Of a stretch of DNA of 64,000 nucleotides, positions 1 through 13,707 are shown in pieces. The stretch's first letter is position 1, and the number at the start of each line of letters is the position of its first letter. The stretch is from assembly GCA_905182985.1 (NCBI GenBank), contig CAJJDN010000049.1, positions 420,050 to 484,049 on the forward strand, read 5' to 3'. The stretch is from Paramecium sonneborni (lineage: Eukaryota > Ciliophora > Oligohymenophorea > Peniculida > Parameciidae). The notes below the pieces were generated by a model. The model had not been told where the DNA came from. It was given only the letters and a program-made list of their open reading frames with translations, and made no database searches. Position numbers and translations under genes: made by a program.

Positions 1-1116
1 AAGAACCATCATGTTAGGCTACTGCATATAACTAATATTATGAAATAGCTTAATTAACACAATATTCTCCCATATCTAATTCTAATGGAAATTCTATTAT
101 AGTATTAAGTTTAATTTATTTTCTATGATTAAATTCAAATCTTTTGAAATGAATTATAAGTTAATTAGGTAATTTCCATAATTGCATTTATTTTTTGAAA
201 TCTCTATTTATTTTACAATTAGGACATTTCCATTGGCAAGAACCTGATAAAAGTTCTGGTTCTTGAAATAGATCCAAACATTTATAAATAGAAACTTTTT
301 GTTTAGGAATAGGAAGATTGAGGAAAAGAAAAGGTTCAAATTTATGACTTTAGAAACCACATGCTTAGCATTCACAAGTAGATTTCAATTATCCTTAGAA
401 TAAATCTACAATAATGCTTCTGTTGATTTTTAAATGTTCACCCCAACTATCTGCAGCCCATTAAGGATCAATATATTAACCTGTGTAATCTTTATTTACA
501 CTTTTAGAATTTGGCTAGGATCTATTTAATTCTTGATGTAACAAATCAAGAAGATAAGACAGTAATTCTTAACAATCTTCCTAATCTGACATATAATGAG
601 AATTCGATTACCTCCTAGTGCAAATCGCTTACTATACTTTTGCAAGAGATTTAAAAGCTTTATTGGATTTATACATTTATTATAAGGTTTTGGTTTTTAA
701 CTATAAGCAAGTAAACGAAAATCTTTAGATTCTGCAAAACAGTTTTCATCATCCCATATTTGTTCCATCAGAGATACAAAAGCTTTTGTAATATTTCCAG
801 ATGTTGGACAAGAAGAATTTATTTTATAGGCTTTAGACAGAAAATAGTCCACCAGAGGTTAAGTATGACTAATACAATTAATTGCAGTATTAAAGTAACA
901 TGTATTTCCAAGATTCTTTAGTCCAACTACTCCATGAACTACAGCACTATTTATTGTTTCTAATCTTTCTATCTTAGAATAATTTGGTTCTATTTTTAAA
1001 TATGCTTTTGGAATGTTTAGTCTTTGATTCTATACAAATCTATAACTGCCAACATTTTTATGATTCTCAAGAAAGACAATTGGCACATTTGATTATCGAT
1101 TCTATCCACTACCCAT
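1..1116 (-). CDS. Ubiquitin carboxyl-terminal hydrolase (USP family), 3' end outside window
   Basis: Removes ubiquitin from substrates (C19 cysteine protease). The Cys box GLKNLGNTCYF lies near 890-930; it is followed by the EDCQELLSYLLD stretch typical of USPs, then a zinc-ribbon CPNC, LWKLPNQLIIHFKRF, and LYAVAQHDGS at the window edge. The catalytic His of the GHY motif would lie just beyond base 1, so the gene is truncated by the window. A 31-nt intron at 581-611 restores the frame before EDCQELL. Start chosen at the first ATG (MGSGQN) before the Cys domain; the frame stays open upstream, so it could begin earlier. Divergent from the RING/FHA gene. The substrate is unknown. Confidence 0.88.
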
Positions 1117-1602
1117 ATAAAATAATAAAAATAATTTATATTTCACTTCTCATCATTTTATAACTCCTATTATACTTATTATAATAACATTAAATTTAAG
1201 TTCATTTACTATTATTACGTTAGTTGTACTTTTGTATTCTATTATTCATCAACTTCTTTAATTTATACAACCATTTTTGATTATTAATCAAATAAACTTC
1301 AATTTCATTTAAAAAGCATTCTCAAAATAAATCATTTCAATAGACTTATCAAATAAAATAAGTCAGGTTTCATTAATCATAATATTTCTCAATTTTATGA
1401 AAAATATTTGTTTGTAACAAATACTCTTGAAAAGGAATGCATAAATATTTAAATATTTCTTGACTCTTCCTTAATATTAAGGATTCTATAAAATATGGTT
1501 CTTTCTAATAAAGGAATAGAAAATATGAAATTTAATTCTAGGAACTATATAGTGAGAGTATATGTTGAAATTAAAGTTATTTTTCTATTGATATATTTAA
1601 TT
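1117..1602. other. Intergenic, divergent promoter region
   Basis: About 490 AT-rich bases between the start of the USP gene (minus) and the start of the RING/FHA gene (plus). I see no convincing ORF or RNA gene; it presumably holds both promoters. Confidence 0.5.
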
Positions 1603-2713
1603 ATGTAAGTTTCAATAGAGATTGCAACTTGGACTCAAAATAATCATGGGCTTTTCGATTATGAATCATAAGACTTAAAAATTTCTAAATTGATAGTTGA
1701 GAACTCTAGTTACTTGATCCTTAATTGTATTTTATAATATTATTTTGTTAATAGAAGACACAGTTAGTTTATCAAATACTCCATCTGAAAAATGTTTGGG
1801 TAGAATAGTCTTTGAGAATAAATAGATCTGTATATTTTTATGATAAGGTATAGATTTTTACAATAATTCTGAATCGATTGATTCTTATGTTAAATTGGGC
1901 TCTCAATAAAAATAAATAATATAGGTTGGAGATTTGTTCAAATTCGGTAGAATGTAAAGAACATATAAATGAATTAGAGAATACTTTATTTCAGAACTTA
2001 ATAATGGAGAATAGGTTTAAATAGCTAATGACTATTATCATTTGGATCGTCACATAAAATTAGGAAAAAGTGAAATAATAAGACAATGCAAAATTTGTTT
2101 AGTTGAAGATTTAGAAGTAGCAGAGGATCCAAAAGATCCATATCTTACAAATCTCTGTGGTTGTCAAGGTCATATTTCATATGTTCATTATTAATGCTTA
2201 AAATCATGGATTAATTATAGTAACCGCATAACTTGCAAGCAAACTTAAAACACAGTTTAATATCACTGGAATAAAGCATTAGAATGTGAGGTAATATTAA
2301 ATTTTATCAAAAAAAAATAGATTTGCAGAGTTCCTTTACCTGCCAGAATTTATGTTGAAAACTAAACCTAACCACTACAATTGATTTAAATTGAGAGACT
2401 CAATGGACCATACATTATTTTTGAATAAATAACCCGTTAGGAGAATTTATCAAAAAGCTTAATATTTATGCATGCATTTGGAACAAATATTATATCCATA
2501 GGTAGAGGACATACTAGTGAAGTTAGATGTTAGGATATATCAGTATCTAGAAATCATGCTAGAGTTTCATTTAATAACAATTGTTGGTTTATTTAGGATT
2601 AGGGAAGCAAGTTTGGAACTCTGAGAATCATTCCTTAAAAATTACTTATTGATGATGAAATAAAAGAAATATAAATAGGTAGAGTGTTAATGAAATTGAA
2701 ATTAATATTCTGA
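1603..2713 (+). CDS. FHA-domain and RING-CH (RINGv) protein, probable E3 ubiquitin ligase
   Basis: About 334 aa after removing four introns (1727-1754, 1830-1853, 1954-1977, 2291-2320). The middle carries a RING-CH domain: CKICL, a CGC pair followed by HISYVHYQCLKSWI, then CEICRVP. The C-terminal third is an FHA phosphopeptide-binding domain with IGRGHTSEVR, SVSRNHARVSF and DQGSKFGTL. The N-terminal part (GDLFKFGRIEYF) looks like a second, weaker FHA-like fold. RING-CH domains recruit E2 enzymes and FHA domains bind phosphothreonine, so phosphorylation-directed ubiquitination is inferred. No membrane helices are seen, unlike MARCH ligases. The start Met is the first that joins all exons. Confidence 0.85.
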
Positions 2714-3175
2714 ATTATAAATTTTGATATGACAACATGTTTGACAAATTGTTATTCATTTTTTTAATTTATTTTAAATAATTGAGAAGATAACTTATAT
2801 AATTACAAAAAAATAAAAACAGATGAATAAAAAATTGAAATCATAAAGATATTTAAACAAATTGATTATCAACAATGTTTGACAGAAAAAATTTTAATTG
2901 TAGAAGATTATATAGATGATAAAAAAAATATTATATATATATTTTAATTGTGAGTTTATGTAAATTTGATAAGAGAAAAGAATAAATTAATTAAGAAAAG
3001 TGTGATGTTTGTTTGACTCTTTTAAATTAAGCAAAGCATAATCATATTTGCATTAAAAAGCTTATTAGAAAGTGAAAAAATAATAATATTATTATTGTAC
3101 ATATAATAATCAAAAATTATAAAGTATAATCTTACAATTAAAAGTACTGTAAGTAAATACATGAAACTCACTCAT
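2714..3175. other. Intergenic, convergent 3' ends
   Basis: Very AT-rich stretch between two converging genes. Short open frames occur but none carries a recognisable protein; I see nothing else in it. Confidence 0.45.
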
Positions 3176-3955
3176 TCATGACTTTATTCTATAAGTTTTA
3201 ATGATCAATTAATCATGAGATGGTTTTCTTGATGACATTTAATGTTGTTATCTTCCTCCTATGTAGAGTTATTTTAGTACAGTAAGAGAGACAATGCTTT
3301 TTATCGAAGGTAGCATTCTTAGAAGATCAGCTTTGGTTTTAAGTCTATTAGTTTCAATTTCTTATTTTTCAATTTATAAACTATCTCTTTTTGTGGAAGG
3401 TAAATTAAGTTAAATTTGTGAATGATTTGTAGGTTCTTAAGAGAGTTTACATTTTCTTTCATTAATCTATCTCATTTTAAACTCTTTAATAATAGTTTGC
3501 TTTTTCTTTTATCCAGCTCTAGTAAATTACAGTAATTTCAAATCAGAACTAATAGCTTATTGCGTTCTTGCTTCAAAATCATCATGTTTTTTTTCAAACT
3601 TAGTCTTTGCACCACACCCATTACATGAACAACTTTTGCGTCTACTCATCTCTTTAATTCTTTTGATTGATTTATGATGATATAATTCCATGTTATCTGT
3701 AAATAAGATTGTCCTTTCTCTTTCTCTTCTACTTGGTCTTATCTTAATTTTAACTTCATTAGAGAGTAATGACATATGATATATGATACTCTTAGATCTA
3801 AACCCTAAAAATAGAATTCAACATTTTAATATACCTTCATCAATTAGAGATTTAGGTATTGACCTTGTATGAATGAATGGACGTTTTGCCTAATTTAAAC
3901 TTGTTGATGTAATTGTTCGGTAATGTTTCTTTTTTGAAGATTCTCTTATCTCCAT
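3176..3955 (-). CDS. Unknown basic, glutamine-rich protein
   Basis: About 249 aa, with one 30-nt intron (3805-3834) joining LIDEG to FRSKS. Not recognised. It is rich in Lys, Arg, Ser and Gln, with a central SCSCNGCG cluster of cysteines and a helical, coiled-coil-like C-terminal half. No signal peptide or membrane helix. The start MEIRESSKKK is the most upstream clear Met; the frame is open further upstream, so another 5' exon is possible. Divergent from the K+ channel gene (215-nt spacer). Confidence 0.6.
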
Positions 3956-4170
3956 TACACTTTATTCATCAAATTATGTTGTTAATCGTGTTGTAAGATA
4001 AGATTGTTTTACAAACATTTAATAATCAAGATTATTAAATGAATTATATTATATACAAAATTACATTCAAAGATGAACTTCAATATGTAACTTATAACAA
4101 TCCTTTTGTCAAGAGATGTTATAAAAATTTAATATATTATAATATTTGATTTTCAGACAATTATTTAAAT

Positions 4171-7100
4171 ATGAATTAAATTTACTAAGACACTGAAGAG
4201 CCAAGTTCAAAATTGAATTAATTAATATTAACTGATGAACCTATTGGTGAAATTCATGATTTTATCAATTATTCTTTATCAGAAGCTAACTTCTCTATAC
4301 AAGATTCAAAAAGAAATACTAATAACAAATAGAACAATTAAAATTCTAATTAAATAACTCATGAAGTTAAAAGAGTTTAGTTCGATTCAAAACTTAATAG
4401 TCCCTCTACTCTATTTTTAGTTAATAAAAAGACTACTAAATTCTCTGAACATTCTCAACAATTACATCAATAATAACAAATATTTAGTGTTATTCAATTT
4501 TGTTTCATAAAAAGGTTTATTAATCGAATAAGTTGGAAAAAGAAAATAAATGCTTAATTTAATTTCTATTAATACAATATCCTCAAAGATTTAGGTTCCT
4601 CATTTAATCTAAAACTATTTAGAGATAGTGCCCTTAATCTTAAACCCATGATTAGTCAATTTAGCAATTCCAATGATAATCTAAATTAAACTCTCAAAAA
4701 GAAGTAATACTTATGATAAGTTCTAGGATTTTCACATAAAAATTATCAAAACATTATTCAGATTTAAAAAATTGCACTAATAATTTATATAAAAAAATAG
4801 AGTTAGAATTAGAGAAAATACCATTAATCACACCAGAATCACGATCAAAGATAGTTTGGGATTGTGTAATCATGATGAGTAGACTATATTTTCTATTTAT
4901 TATACCTTTGGATCTAGCTTGGAATCATTAGTAAATCATATATGGTCAATTATATGCATCAACCATCTTTATGATTCTACTCTTAGTTTTAGATTTCATA
5001 TTAAGCTTTAACAATTCATTCTACTAGTTTGGATAAATAGTTAGTAACAGAGTCACCATTGCTAAAAATGTTATAAGCAAAAGCTATGGCTTAGAATCTA
5101 TTTCTATACTTATTTTAGTTATTTATGCTATTATTTTTAATTCTAATAATCAAAGTTTAAATCTAATGAATAATTGGTGGGATCTAATTATGTTATTGTT
5201 TTTTGTACAATGCAGAAATATTCCAAAATTAATTAGTTAAATTGAAGAAACTTTAAATTTATCCAAACCCAGTAGTTCATTATTAGAATTATTCAAATTG
5301 CTTTTAGTTTTATTCTTTGTTCTACATTGTTATTCATGTCTTTGGTACTTTGTAATTTATAATATTAATAACTTAATTAGGTTGGTTATTATAGTTAATT
5401 GTATTCAGAGAAGGGAAGCTGGTTAGAATTTTATCACATTGAAAATGAAACCTGGCAAATTTAATATTTGTATTCCTTTTATTTCTCTACTGTCACTATG
5501 TTTACAATTGGTTATGGAGATGTTGTACCAATAAGTTATTTAGAAAGAATTGTTGCTATCCTTTATATGATGATTTGTAGTATTTAACTTAGTTATAGTG
5601 TCAGCACTGTAGGAGCAATTATCGATACAATATCTGCTTATGGATAAGAAAAAATGCGCAAAATGAGGAAGATTAATACATATATGTAAAATAGAAAAAT
5701 TGAATATCAATTATAATATTAAATTAGAGAATACTTAAATTACTATTGGGAATCATAAAATCAAGTAGAAAATGATGAATTAAATGAGATAATTAATTAG
5801 TTATCAGAAAATCTAAGAGAAAAATTAATGAATCAATCAAATTCTATGATTTTAAATGAATGTCCTTTATTTAAAAATAATTTCAGTGATGCTTTAAAAT
5901 CAAAATTAGTTCATAAAATTAAGCCTGCAGTTATATAACCAGAGAACATAATCAATTTTGACTCAATTTTCCCTTAATTACCTGTTGGCTAATTATTTGT
6001 TTGTTTTGTTGAATTTGGAGATATTTAGATATTCATTTAAAATGATTAAAATGATTCAATCTTAGAAAATCCATAGATTGCAGAGGTTAGTAAAGTTGGA
6101 AAAGGCTCAAGCCTAGGTATTATTAGTTTTATAAGTGGGAAATAATCATAAGAAAGATTTAGAAGTATAGGATTTTCTAAATTATTGATGCTTTCTCGAG
6201 ATGACTTTTTAAAAGTTATTTAAGATTTTCCAGAAGATTATGAAAGATTTAGGAATCTTTATGATAGTGTTTAATTTGATGATGTAAGTGCTTTATACAT
6301 GAAATGTTTTAGTTGCAATTCAAATTATCATAGAGTTCTTTAATGTCCATTATTACATTATATTCCAGATAGAGAATTAATAATCAAAAGATACTAATTT
6401 AGTATGAATTAAACAAGAAATAAACATTTTCTTAGAAATCCATTTAGATAAAGAGGGTACTTTGCAGCTCGATTTGATCAAGAAGTTATAGAATAAGAAG
6501 CAAAATCATTTAATAATAATAATTGGAAATGGGCTGAATTTTATGAAGAACCTGATGATGAAATACTTAAAAAAAGTGATATTTAAATTAATTAAGGTCA
6601 CCTTGAATAAAGTAGTTCTAATCTACAAATATTAACCTAACCTAATTTATAATAAATATCGAATCCAAATTCATTCTTTCATGATTAATCCCCTAAATTA
6701 AATTTAGAACCTCCAATTACAAAAAAGAAAGCAACTTTATTTCAATAGAGAACAAAAACAATTGAATTAATGGATATTGATGATAAATCTTTAAAGGCAT
6801 CTTTAATAAGTAAAGCCAGAAATTAAAATATCTTCAATAATCTGATGATCATTCAAGAGGAAGATTAAAAGCAACGTTCTTCTTAATTTTAATTGAAAAA
6901 AATAAGACCTTCAGTAACTGTTGAATTAAATCTATAGAGAGTTAAAGAAAATATTTAAAGAATGAAAAAAGTTGTTAAAGCAATCACAAATATGAATAGA
7001 ATTAAAAAAAAGTAAAAACAAAAAAAAGAGACTAAATAAATTGTTAATTTATTTGTTGAAATTAATTAAACTTAAATATTTATTAAAGGAGTTTTAAACA

Positions 7101-7594
7101 AAGTTAGAATTCGATTAAAATAGATTTAGGATGGTAAAAAGTAAATCTTATCTGAAAAAGATATTACAGATACTGTGCTATTAGAAATTAAATTAAAAAT
7201 GTAAATCAATCTATTAAACGAATTCTAAAAAAAAGATTAATAATTTGTAATGGAATCTTATAAAAAGTTTAAACATTACCAAATTCAAAATAACTTAGAT
7301 TCGATAATAGAAAGAATGTATTTTTATAAGTAGCAGCACTAATTAAATAATTAAATTAAAGAATGCTAATCATAATTATTGAAATATATGATTTATCCAG
7401 AGATTTTCTTTGAAAAGTATAGATATTAATAGATCATCATTCCAAAATTTAATAACTCAGAATGTAGAAGAGATTCAATAGGAGACTCTGAACATACTTT
7501 AAGAAGAAGCAGGATACTAAAAAAAAGCTTCAGAAATGTTAAATCAACACAAGTAAGACCTGCATCAGAAGGCACAGGTAAAATCTAATTTTGA
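4171..7594 (+). CDS. K+ channel with cyclic nucleotide-binding domain (EAG/HCN-like)
   Basis: About 1,123 aa, introns at 4704-4726 and 5352-5380. Six-TM voltage-gated-type channel: S1 starts near FLFIIPLDLAW, and the pore has the potassium selectivity filter TIGYGD in STVTMFTIGYGDVVP. After S6 there is a C-linker and a cNMP-binding-like fold (KPAVIQPENIINF, VGKGSSLGIISF, LSRDDFLKVIQDFP). The usual cNMP-binding FGE/RA residues are not obvious, so ligand binding is uncertain. A conserved-looking Cys/His stretch (CFSCNSNYHRVLQCP) follows, then a long Gln/Lys-rich tail. Expected in cell or ciliary membrane, shaping membrane potential. Large families of such channels are known in Paramecium. Confidence 0.9.
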
Positions 7595-8744
7595 AATTTA
7601 TTCATATTCAAATTTATAATAAAATAGAAATATCACTTTAACTTATTCAATCCATATTAATATTTTAACAATTTGAATTAATGAATAAGTAATAAAGTTT
7701 AATGTTAAAAATTTTATATCACCTTTTTCTCTAATTATTAATTATTATTTTAATTTTAAAATGAATAGCATTACGAAAATGAATATTCTAGGCAAAAACT
7801 CTTTTGAGGATTCAATATAAAGTGATTAAAAAATGCGATTAAAAATAATAATAATAATTTATAAAGAACTGATTTTAAAATAATTGCTGAAAACTTAAAA
7901 CCTAATAAGTTCATAAAGTTAAAATATTAATTGAATTTACGCATTCAAGCATATTCTTATGGAAATCATCAAGATGATAGATATATTAGAAATATCAAAA
8001 AAAAAAATAAAATAAAACAAAATGTATATCATTAATGAAATTTTTTGGGGCAAATTTTAGGTAAATAATTAAGAAATTCAATAACAAAAGAAGAGGATGC
8101 AATTTGAAAGATATTTGCACAATTGCTTTTGGTATCAATGAATTTCATAATATAACATCAAAAATTTTGCATTTATTTGTAATCCTACTAATATTTTTTA
8201 AGAAGAAAATATTGAAAATTTAGAGTGAAAACTTATGTTTGAACACTTTATGACTTGTCTCCAAAATAAATCAAAAAAACATTTTATGATGAAAATAATT
8301 ATATCTAATCTTGTGGATGATTGATTAATAAATAAGCAGCTTTGGAACCTACATTTGAATCTATGAAATATATTTTGAATTTAATTATAAAAATAAAAAT
8401 GATCGAGTTGATAGAATCTCAGTTGGAATTCTTATAGATTTTGATTAATTAATTAATTCATTGCTGTATGCAAGATTAAAATTAATTATGATTATTTTAG
8501 ATATCTCTAAAAGAGATAATGTAATTCACATTCTAAAATTAAATTTAATTAGTTTGAGAATTAAAGAAAAAAAATTATAAGAAAAACACGCTTAAATTAA
8601 ATTGAAAGAAAAAGAATTTCAACAAAATGAGCAATCAAATAACTTAATTGATGAATGAATACCAAATCATGATATTTAAGGATTGATACTTTTGTATGAG
8701 TTTATTTGGAATATATAATTTAATTTATTATCCATCATATATTT
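7595..8744 (+). pseudogene. Unresolved coding remnant or unsplit small gene
   Basis: Between the K+ channel and the PAS protein there are coding-like pieces on the plus strand. One is RTDFKIIAENLKPNKF near 7870-7920. The other is a roughly 100-codon frame that ends at a TGA near 8657, with RVDRISVGILIDFDQLINS and a Lys/Glu-rich tail ending NNLIDE. TGA codons and frame changes separate them and I could not find introns that join everything. It may be a real gene with several introns, or a decayed gene copy. No family recognised. Confidence 0.3.
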
Positions 8745-11700
8745 ATGAACAAAATTATTGTTTAGATGAAAAGCTATTATATTCAAGAATTTTTGAATGT
8801 CAAAGAAACATGGAGGAAATCATTTAAAATATCTGTTGTGATTCTATTGATTGAGAATATCCAAATGTTATCAATTTATACTTAGAATATAAATGACTTT
8901 GAATATGATTAATTTTTAAATCATATCAGAAATTTTATAGATTATTTTAGGTCAAGTTTTGTTTTATATATTTTAGATTTTATACATTGTTTGGAAATTC
9001 GATCAACTTAAGAATAATATTTGTAATAGTAGGACTTTTATTGTAATACCTAGTCATTTTATTGCTGCTAAGCTAGATTCTTAAATAGAAACTTATGATG
9101 ACTAAAAATTAAGACCTCTAATTTTTGTCAATAGAACAAGTAAACTTAAAAATTAAATTAGAATCTCGAAACAAAAGGAGAAAAAAATCATCTCACAAAT
9201 TTGATTTTGTCATTGTTTTTTTAGATTTATCACGGAATTTTGTAAATCCCATTAATCTTTTGTGGTTTCAGTTTAATTACTGATTTATTCAATTTTTGTA
9301 TTAATAACAAATATCCAGAAAGTATAAACTACTTTGAATGGGTTGGTTTTATATTTGGAATTATGACTATTGGTTAACAAATCATTATAGGATCATTAAT
9401 AAATTTGCATTAGTTTGATCATCGAATGAAAAATTTTGATTTTCTGGGGAAATTTTAACAGTAAAAAATTCATTTTATTTATGCATTTTAATTATTGTAT
9501 ATATTTATAATCAATAGAAAATTAGAGTGATATTTTTGTCAGGTTTGTAAGCATCAGTCTTGATAGTGTAATTGTTAGGAATAATTAAATCAGTAATACA
9601 AATCATATGCGACTTTAATTAAGAAGTTTTTATAGATTATCGGATTTCTAGATTGAATCTAAGAATTGTAGTGTTTACTGTAATTTATTAAATTTTATTA
9701 ATGATATGCTAATTTGGTTAGCCAACTTTAAAAATTAGCATAGTTTTACTAATTTTATTATTTTATCCGCCATTGATATTTCTGACCAATGAAATTCTAA
9801 TCAGACAGGATCTAAAAAATACTAACTATTAGACCAGAGATTTAGAAAAATATATCAGAAGATTATACATAATTTTTAAATAATAAGTTGATTTGAAAAA
9901 ATAATAAAGATTACTTGATCCTCAATAATCACTTGAAATTTATACATTTATATCAAGCCATTTGAGAGAATGTAAAATATAAAGAGAAAGAAAATTGCTC
10001 AGGAATATCAAACTAAAATATAAGTGTTTTTGTTAAGATTTCTTTAAAGATATAGATGATTCCTTTTAGAGCCTAGAATCAATGAAATAATTCGCAAAAG
10101 GATTAATTGGATAAACATTTGAAGATGAAATCATTGAAAAAGCAAATTCAAACCTAATTTTAATTTATATATACTTTTTGGTTTAAATTAAAAAAGTACC
10201 AACTTAAGCAATATATGAAGTTATTCGATTCTCTATGATTGAAAAAGTATATTATATATGATTAAACTTCTTAAGGATCAACCTCTAAAGTAACAAGCTA
10301 TTATTTACAAATTAAAAAAGGATGCCCTTTAAAAATTTAGTGAATTAGTAAAAAAAAATGATCTAGTAAACTAAAAGTTTGTTTTTAAAAAAGTTTATCA
10401 ATATGAAGAATCATTGAATGTCTTGAAAACCAATTTATGTTTAGTAGTAAAATTAGAAAAGGTATATAAATATAATTATAAAAGGATTTTTATGGGTGCA
10501 TACTAACTTAGATAATTGATATTAATACTCTTTTAGACTTTGGTTTTAAATTAATAAAAAATATTAGAATACTTGAAAATCAATTTTAATTATTATTTAA
10601 AACAAACCCCTAAAACAATGAATGCGATACAATTTTCAACATTTTTTAAAAATATGTTAATTATAATAAAGTTAGGCCAAAATTATACAGAAGAGATGGA
10701 TAAATAATGATGTAATTTTTATAGTCGGCAGAAAAGATAATTTATGATCCTGGAAGTTGTGTAATACAAATAACTTTATTACAGCCAAGAGGAAATGTCA
10801 TAAGATATACGAGATCATTTTAAAAAGCAATAGGATATAAAGATGAAGAGATTTAAGATCAGAACATTAATAGATTTATGCCTCAAATAATAGCAAATGA
10901 TCATGATTTATATCTTGATAACTTTGTAGAGAGAGGAAGAATAAATGTAGTTAGAAATGCAGTAAGAGTAATTTTAGGAAAAACTAAATCACAATTTGTA
11001 GTTCCAATAAATACTAGATTAAGAATAGAGGCAAGTCTAACTGAGTTTGGAGCTACAGCTTTAATTACACCAGTAAATCTAAAATATGGCTATATGATGT
11101 TGAATGAATCAGGTTAGATTGAAGAATTGACATAGAATTTATATGAGAATGTTTTTGAAAAATATTTGGGATTAGAACTTGATTATGTAAGAGGATTAGA
11201 TTGTTTATTTTTTATTCCAGAATTAGGTAAAATTTGGCCTAGTTTATTTGATGATGATTTTGAAAAATTAGACAAAAGATTTGAATGCTAATTAATTCTT
11301 CCATTAATCACTAAATAAATATCTAGGAGTCAAATCCGTTCTAGATCTAATCAATTTTCTAAGACAAATCTTCAAACAAGTATTGCTAAATAATTTGAAA
11401 ATTAACCTCATGAAAATGTTGTTTACTAAGTTACACTTCATTTAATGAGTCTAATTACTATAAATCTTAAGTAATATTTTATATATATATAAATTTAGAT
11501 TAGTCATAGTAGAAATACCTGAATATAAATAATTGATGAATCAAAAAATAACTAGTAAGTAATTACTTTAATTAAGAAGTAGATCATCATAATTAATAAA
11601 TAGTTCTTCATAAAATGACATTCCAACTTAAAAAGCAGATCTTATCTTATCCTCTTTAAATTCTCCTCTTGGGGGCATTACTAATGAATGTGATTTGGAA

Positions 11701-13707
11701 TATCAAAATTTAATAGAAGAAATTAAAATGATTGAAGAATTAAAAAACTAATTGGCCACCATTAACATTAATAGTACTACTCAAAACAATTAAAATGATC
11801 CTTTTTTACTTTAGAATAGCGATAATTAATTTGAGAGGAGAGTTATTGAATTTCAAAAAAATCCTTCAGAATAAAGTAATGAATTTAGTGAAGCAGATTC
11901 TGATTTTAAAGAAAATGCTTAAGATTAAAAAATACAATACAATGGATCTGTTGGAAGTCGATCCTCATAAAATAATACTAATGCTTTAAAAAGACAAATT
12001 AAAGAGTGTTTATATGATTAGAAGGGATTAAGCATGCGGACAAAACTCTTTTTAGTTTTAGTTTATATCGTAATAATGTCAGGATTTTTTCTTAATTATT
12101 TTATGTTTTATTTTAATTTTCAAAAAATCCATGAAAACTAACAATATGAAAATTTACCATTTCAATTCTCCTATTACTATAATGAATTCATTATTGGTTA
12201 ATCATATTTAAATTATGATTATTTTAATTTTGTTTAATTAAGTTAGATAGCATTTCAATATTATATGATAAATATTAAAAATATCGACAAAACAATTGCT
12301 TTGCTACCTCATATTAATATTATTAGTAACTTAACTATGGAAACAAGAATTTTGAATATAATGTTATAACTTACAAAAGTTTTAAATATGAATAATTCAA
12401 TCAATCAAAATGAATTCTACAACAATACTGATTCATTCAATATCTAAATAGGTTAAATTGAGAACACCAATTCAACAAAAAACTTATTCAGTTTATCAAT
12501 ATTGTAAAATATTTCATTTATAAAATTAGTGTAATTGTTGAAGAAATAATCTTATTTATTTTACTTGGAGAATATATTTATTTTTATGTTCAAATTATAA
12601 AAATGAAATAGAAAATCTACAAATTATTTTGCACTTTTTCTAAAGAAGTAATCTAAGAATAATTTGTTTAATTCAGTTCTCTTTACACTTAATTAAATAA
12701 CACAAGATTTAGAAATCACGAAACTGATGAAGAATAATTTTAATCAACAATGATGCGTTAATACTAAAAAACAGCAAGTTCTACTATGTTAGTTAAACAT
12801 AATAAAGTTGGAAAGTAAATTTCATTTAAATGTATAAAATTTAAATTATTTTAGAAACTACCTCAGCTTAAATATTTTTCTTTTTATTCATATTTCTATA
12901 TGCCTTAGTGTGTTCTTGTTATTTCGTCGGAAGTTTGATATTATAATAAGTTACCTCGCAAAATGTAACTGCAAGATATCAAGAAAAAACATAATTTTCA
13001 ATAACTTTCAATTCTTTAGTATCTACTTTTGCTTAATAAACCATTCTCTTACATACAACAATAACTTCTGAGTAGGCTAAATACTATGATGTTGCTGTGT
13101 AATAATTAGGTTTATTAACGACAAATCTCTCTTTATACTAAGAAGATCAAAACTTTTAAGTTTATGGAATTTTAGTTGAAAATTTGTGCAGTTTGTTTTT
13201 AAGCGAATTGTAAAAATACATTGAAAATTTAGATCCTATAGCTATTAAAATTATAAAGATCTTTTTACTCTTGATCAATGTTAATCTATATAAATACTTG
13301 ATCAGGGATTAAGTTCCGTTGTTTAAGATTTATTTTCAAATTAATTTGATTTTTTATAAGCAATCTCTACAAGTAGCTTTAGTGCTTTTTAAAAATAATA
13401 ATATTAAGATCCCGCCATTCAAGTATAAAGATTATATGCATAATATGGATTTTAAGTAATTATTGAACTATTGACAAATTAAATTATATCTATGATAGAT
13501 TAAACTTTTTTAGTAAACACAATCATGTTTATTTTTGCTTGTACCATTATGAGTGTCTCATTGATTGCCACAAAAATTACAATTGAAAAAGTTAAATAAC
13601 AATATTAATAAAGCAAATAATTATTAACTCTATTTCCATTTGACAAGTTAATGGAAAACGCTTATGTAATTAGTTTCATAACACATGATTTGCATTTTTC
13701 AGTTTGA
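8745..13707 (+). CDS. Large multipass membrane protein with PAS domain (TmcB-like family)
   Basis: Roughly 1,500 aa with many short introns (for example a 35-nt one before NLETKGEK, 29 nt before VIFLSGL, 28 nt near 11473). N-terminal half: repeated transmembrane helices (WVGFIFGIMTIGQQIIIGS, IKISVVL-type segments). Next a helical, TPR-like region (KYIRRLYIIF, YEVIRFSMIEK). Then a PAS domain at about 10740-11130 (YDPGSCVIQI, FQKAIGYKDEEI, NINRFMPQII). The C-terminal half has more helices and ends FPFDKLMENAY. The architecture resembles ciliate proteins annotated as tiny macrocysts B-like; the match is from memory of the family, not a search. A sensory or signalling role in the plasma membrane is inferred. 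Exact exon joins are partly guessed. Confidence 0.7.

Noticed and set aside
10650..11480. PAS region as a separate small gene (79-codon standard ORF)
   Set aside because: The ORF is only the part of the PAS domain that lacks TAA/TAG; the frame continues on both sides into the large membrane protein.
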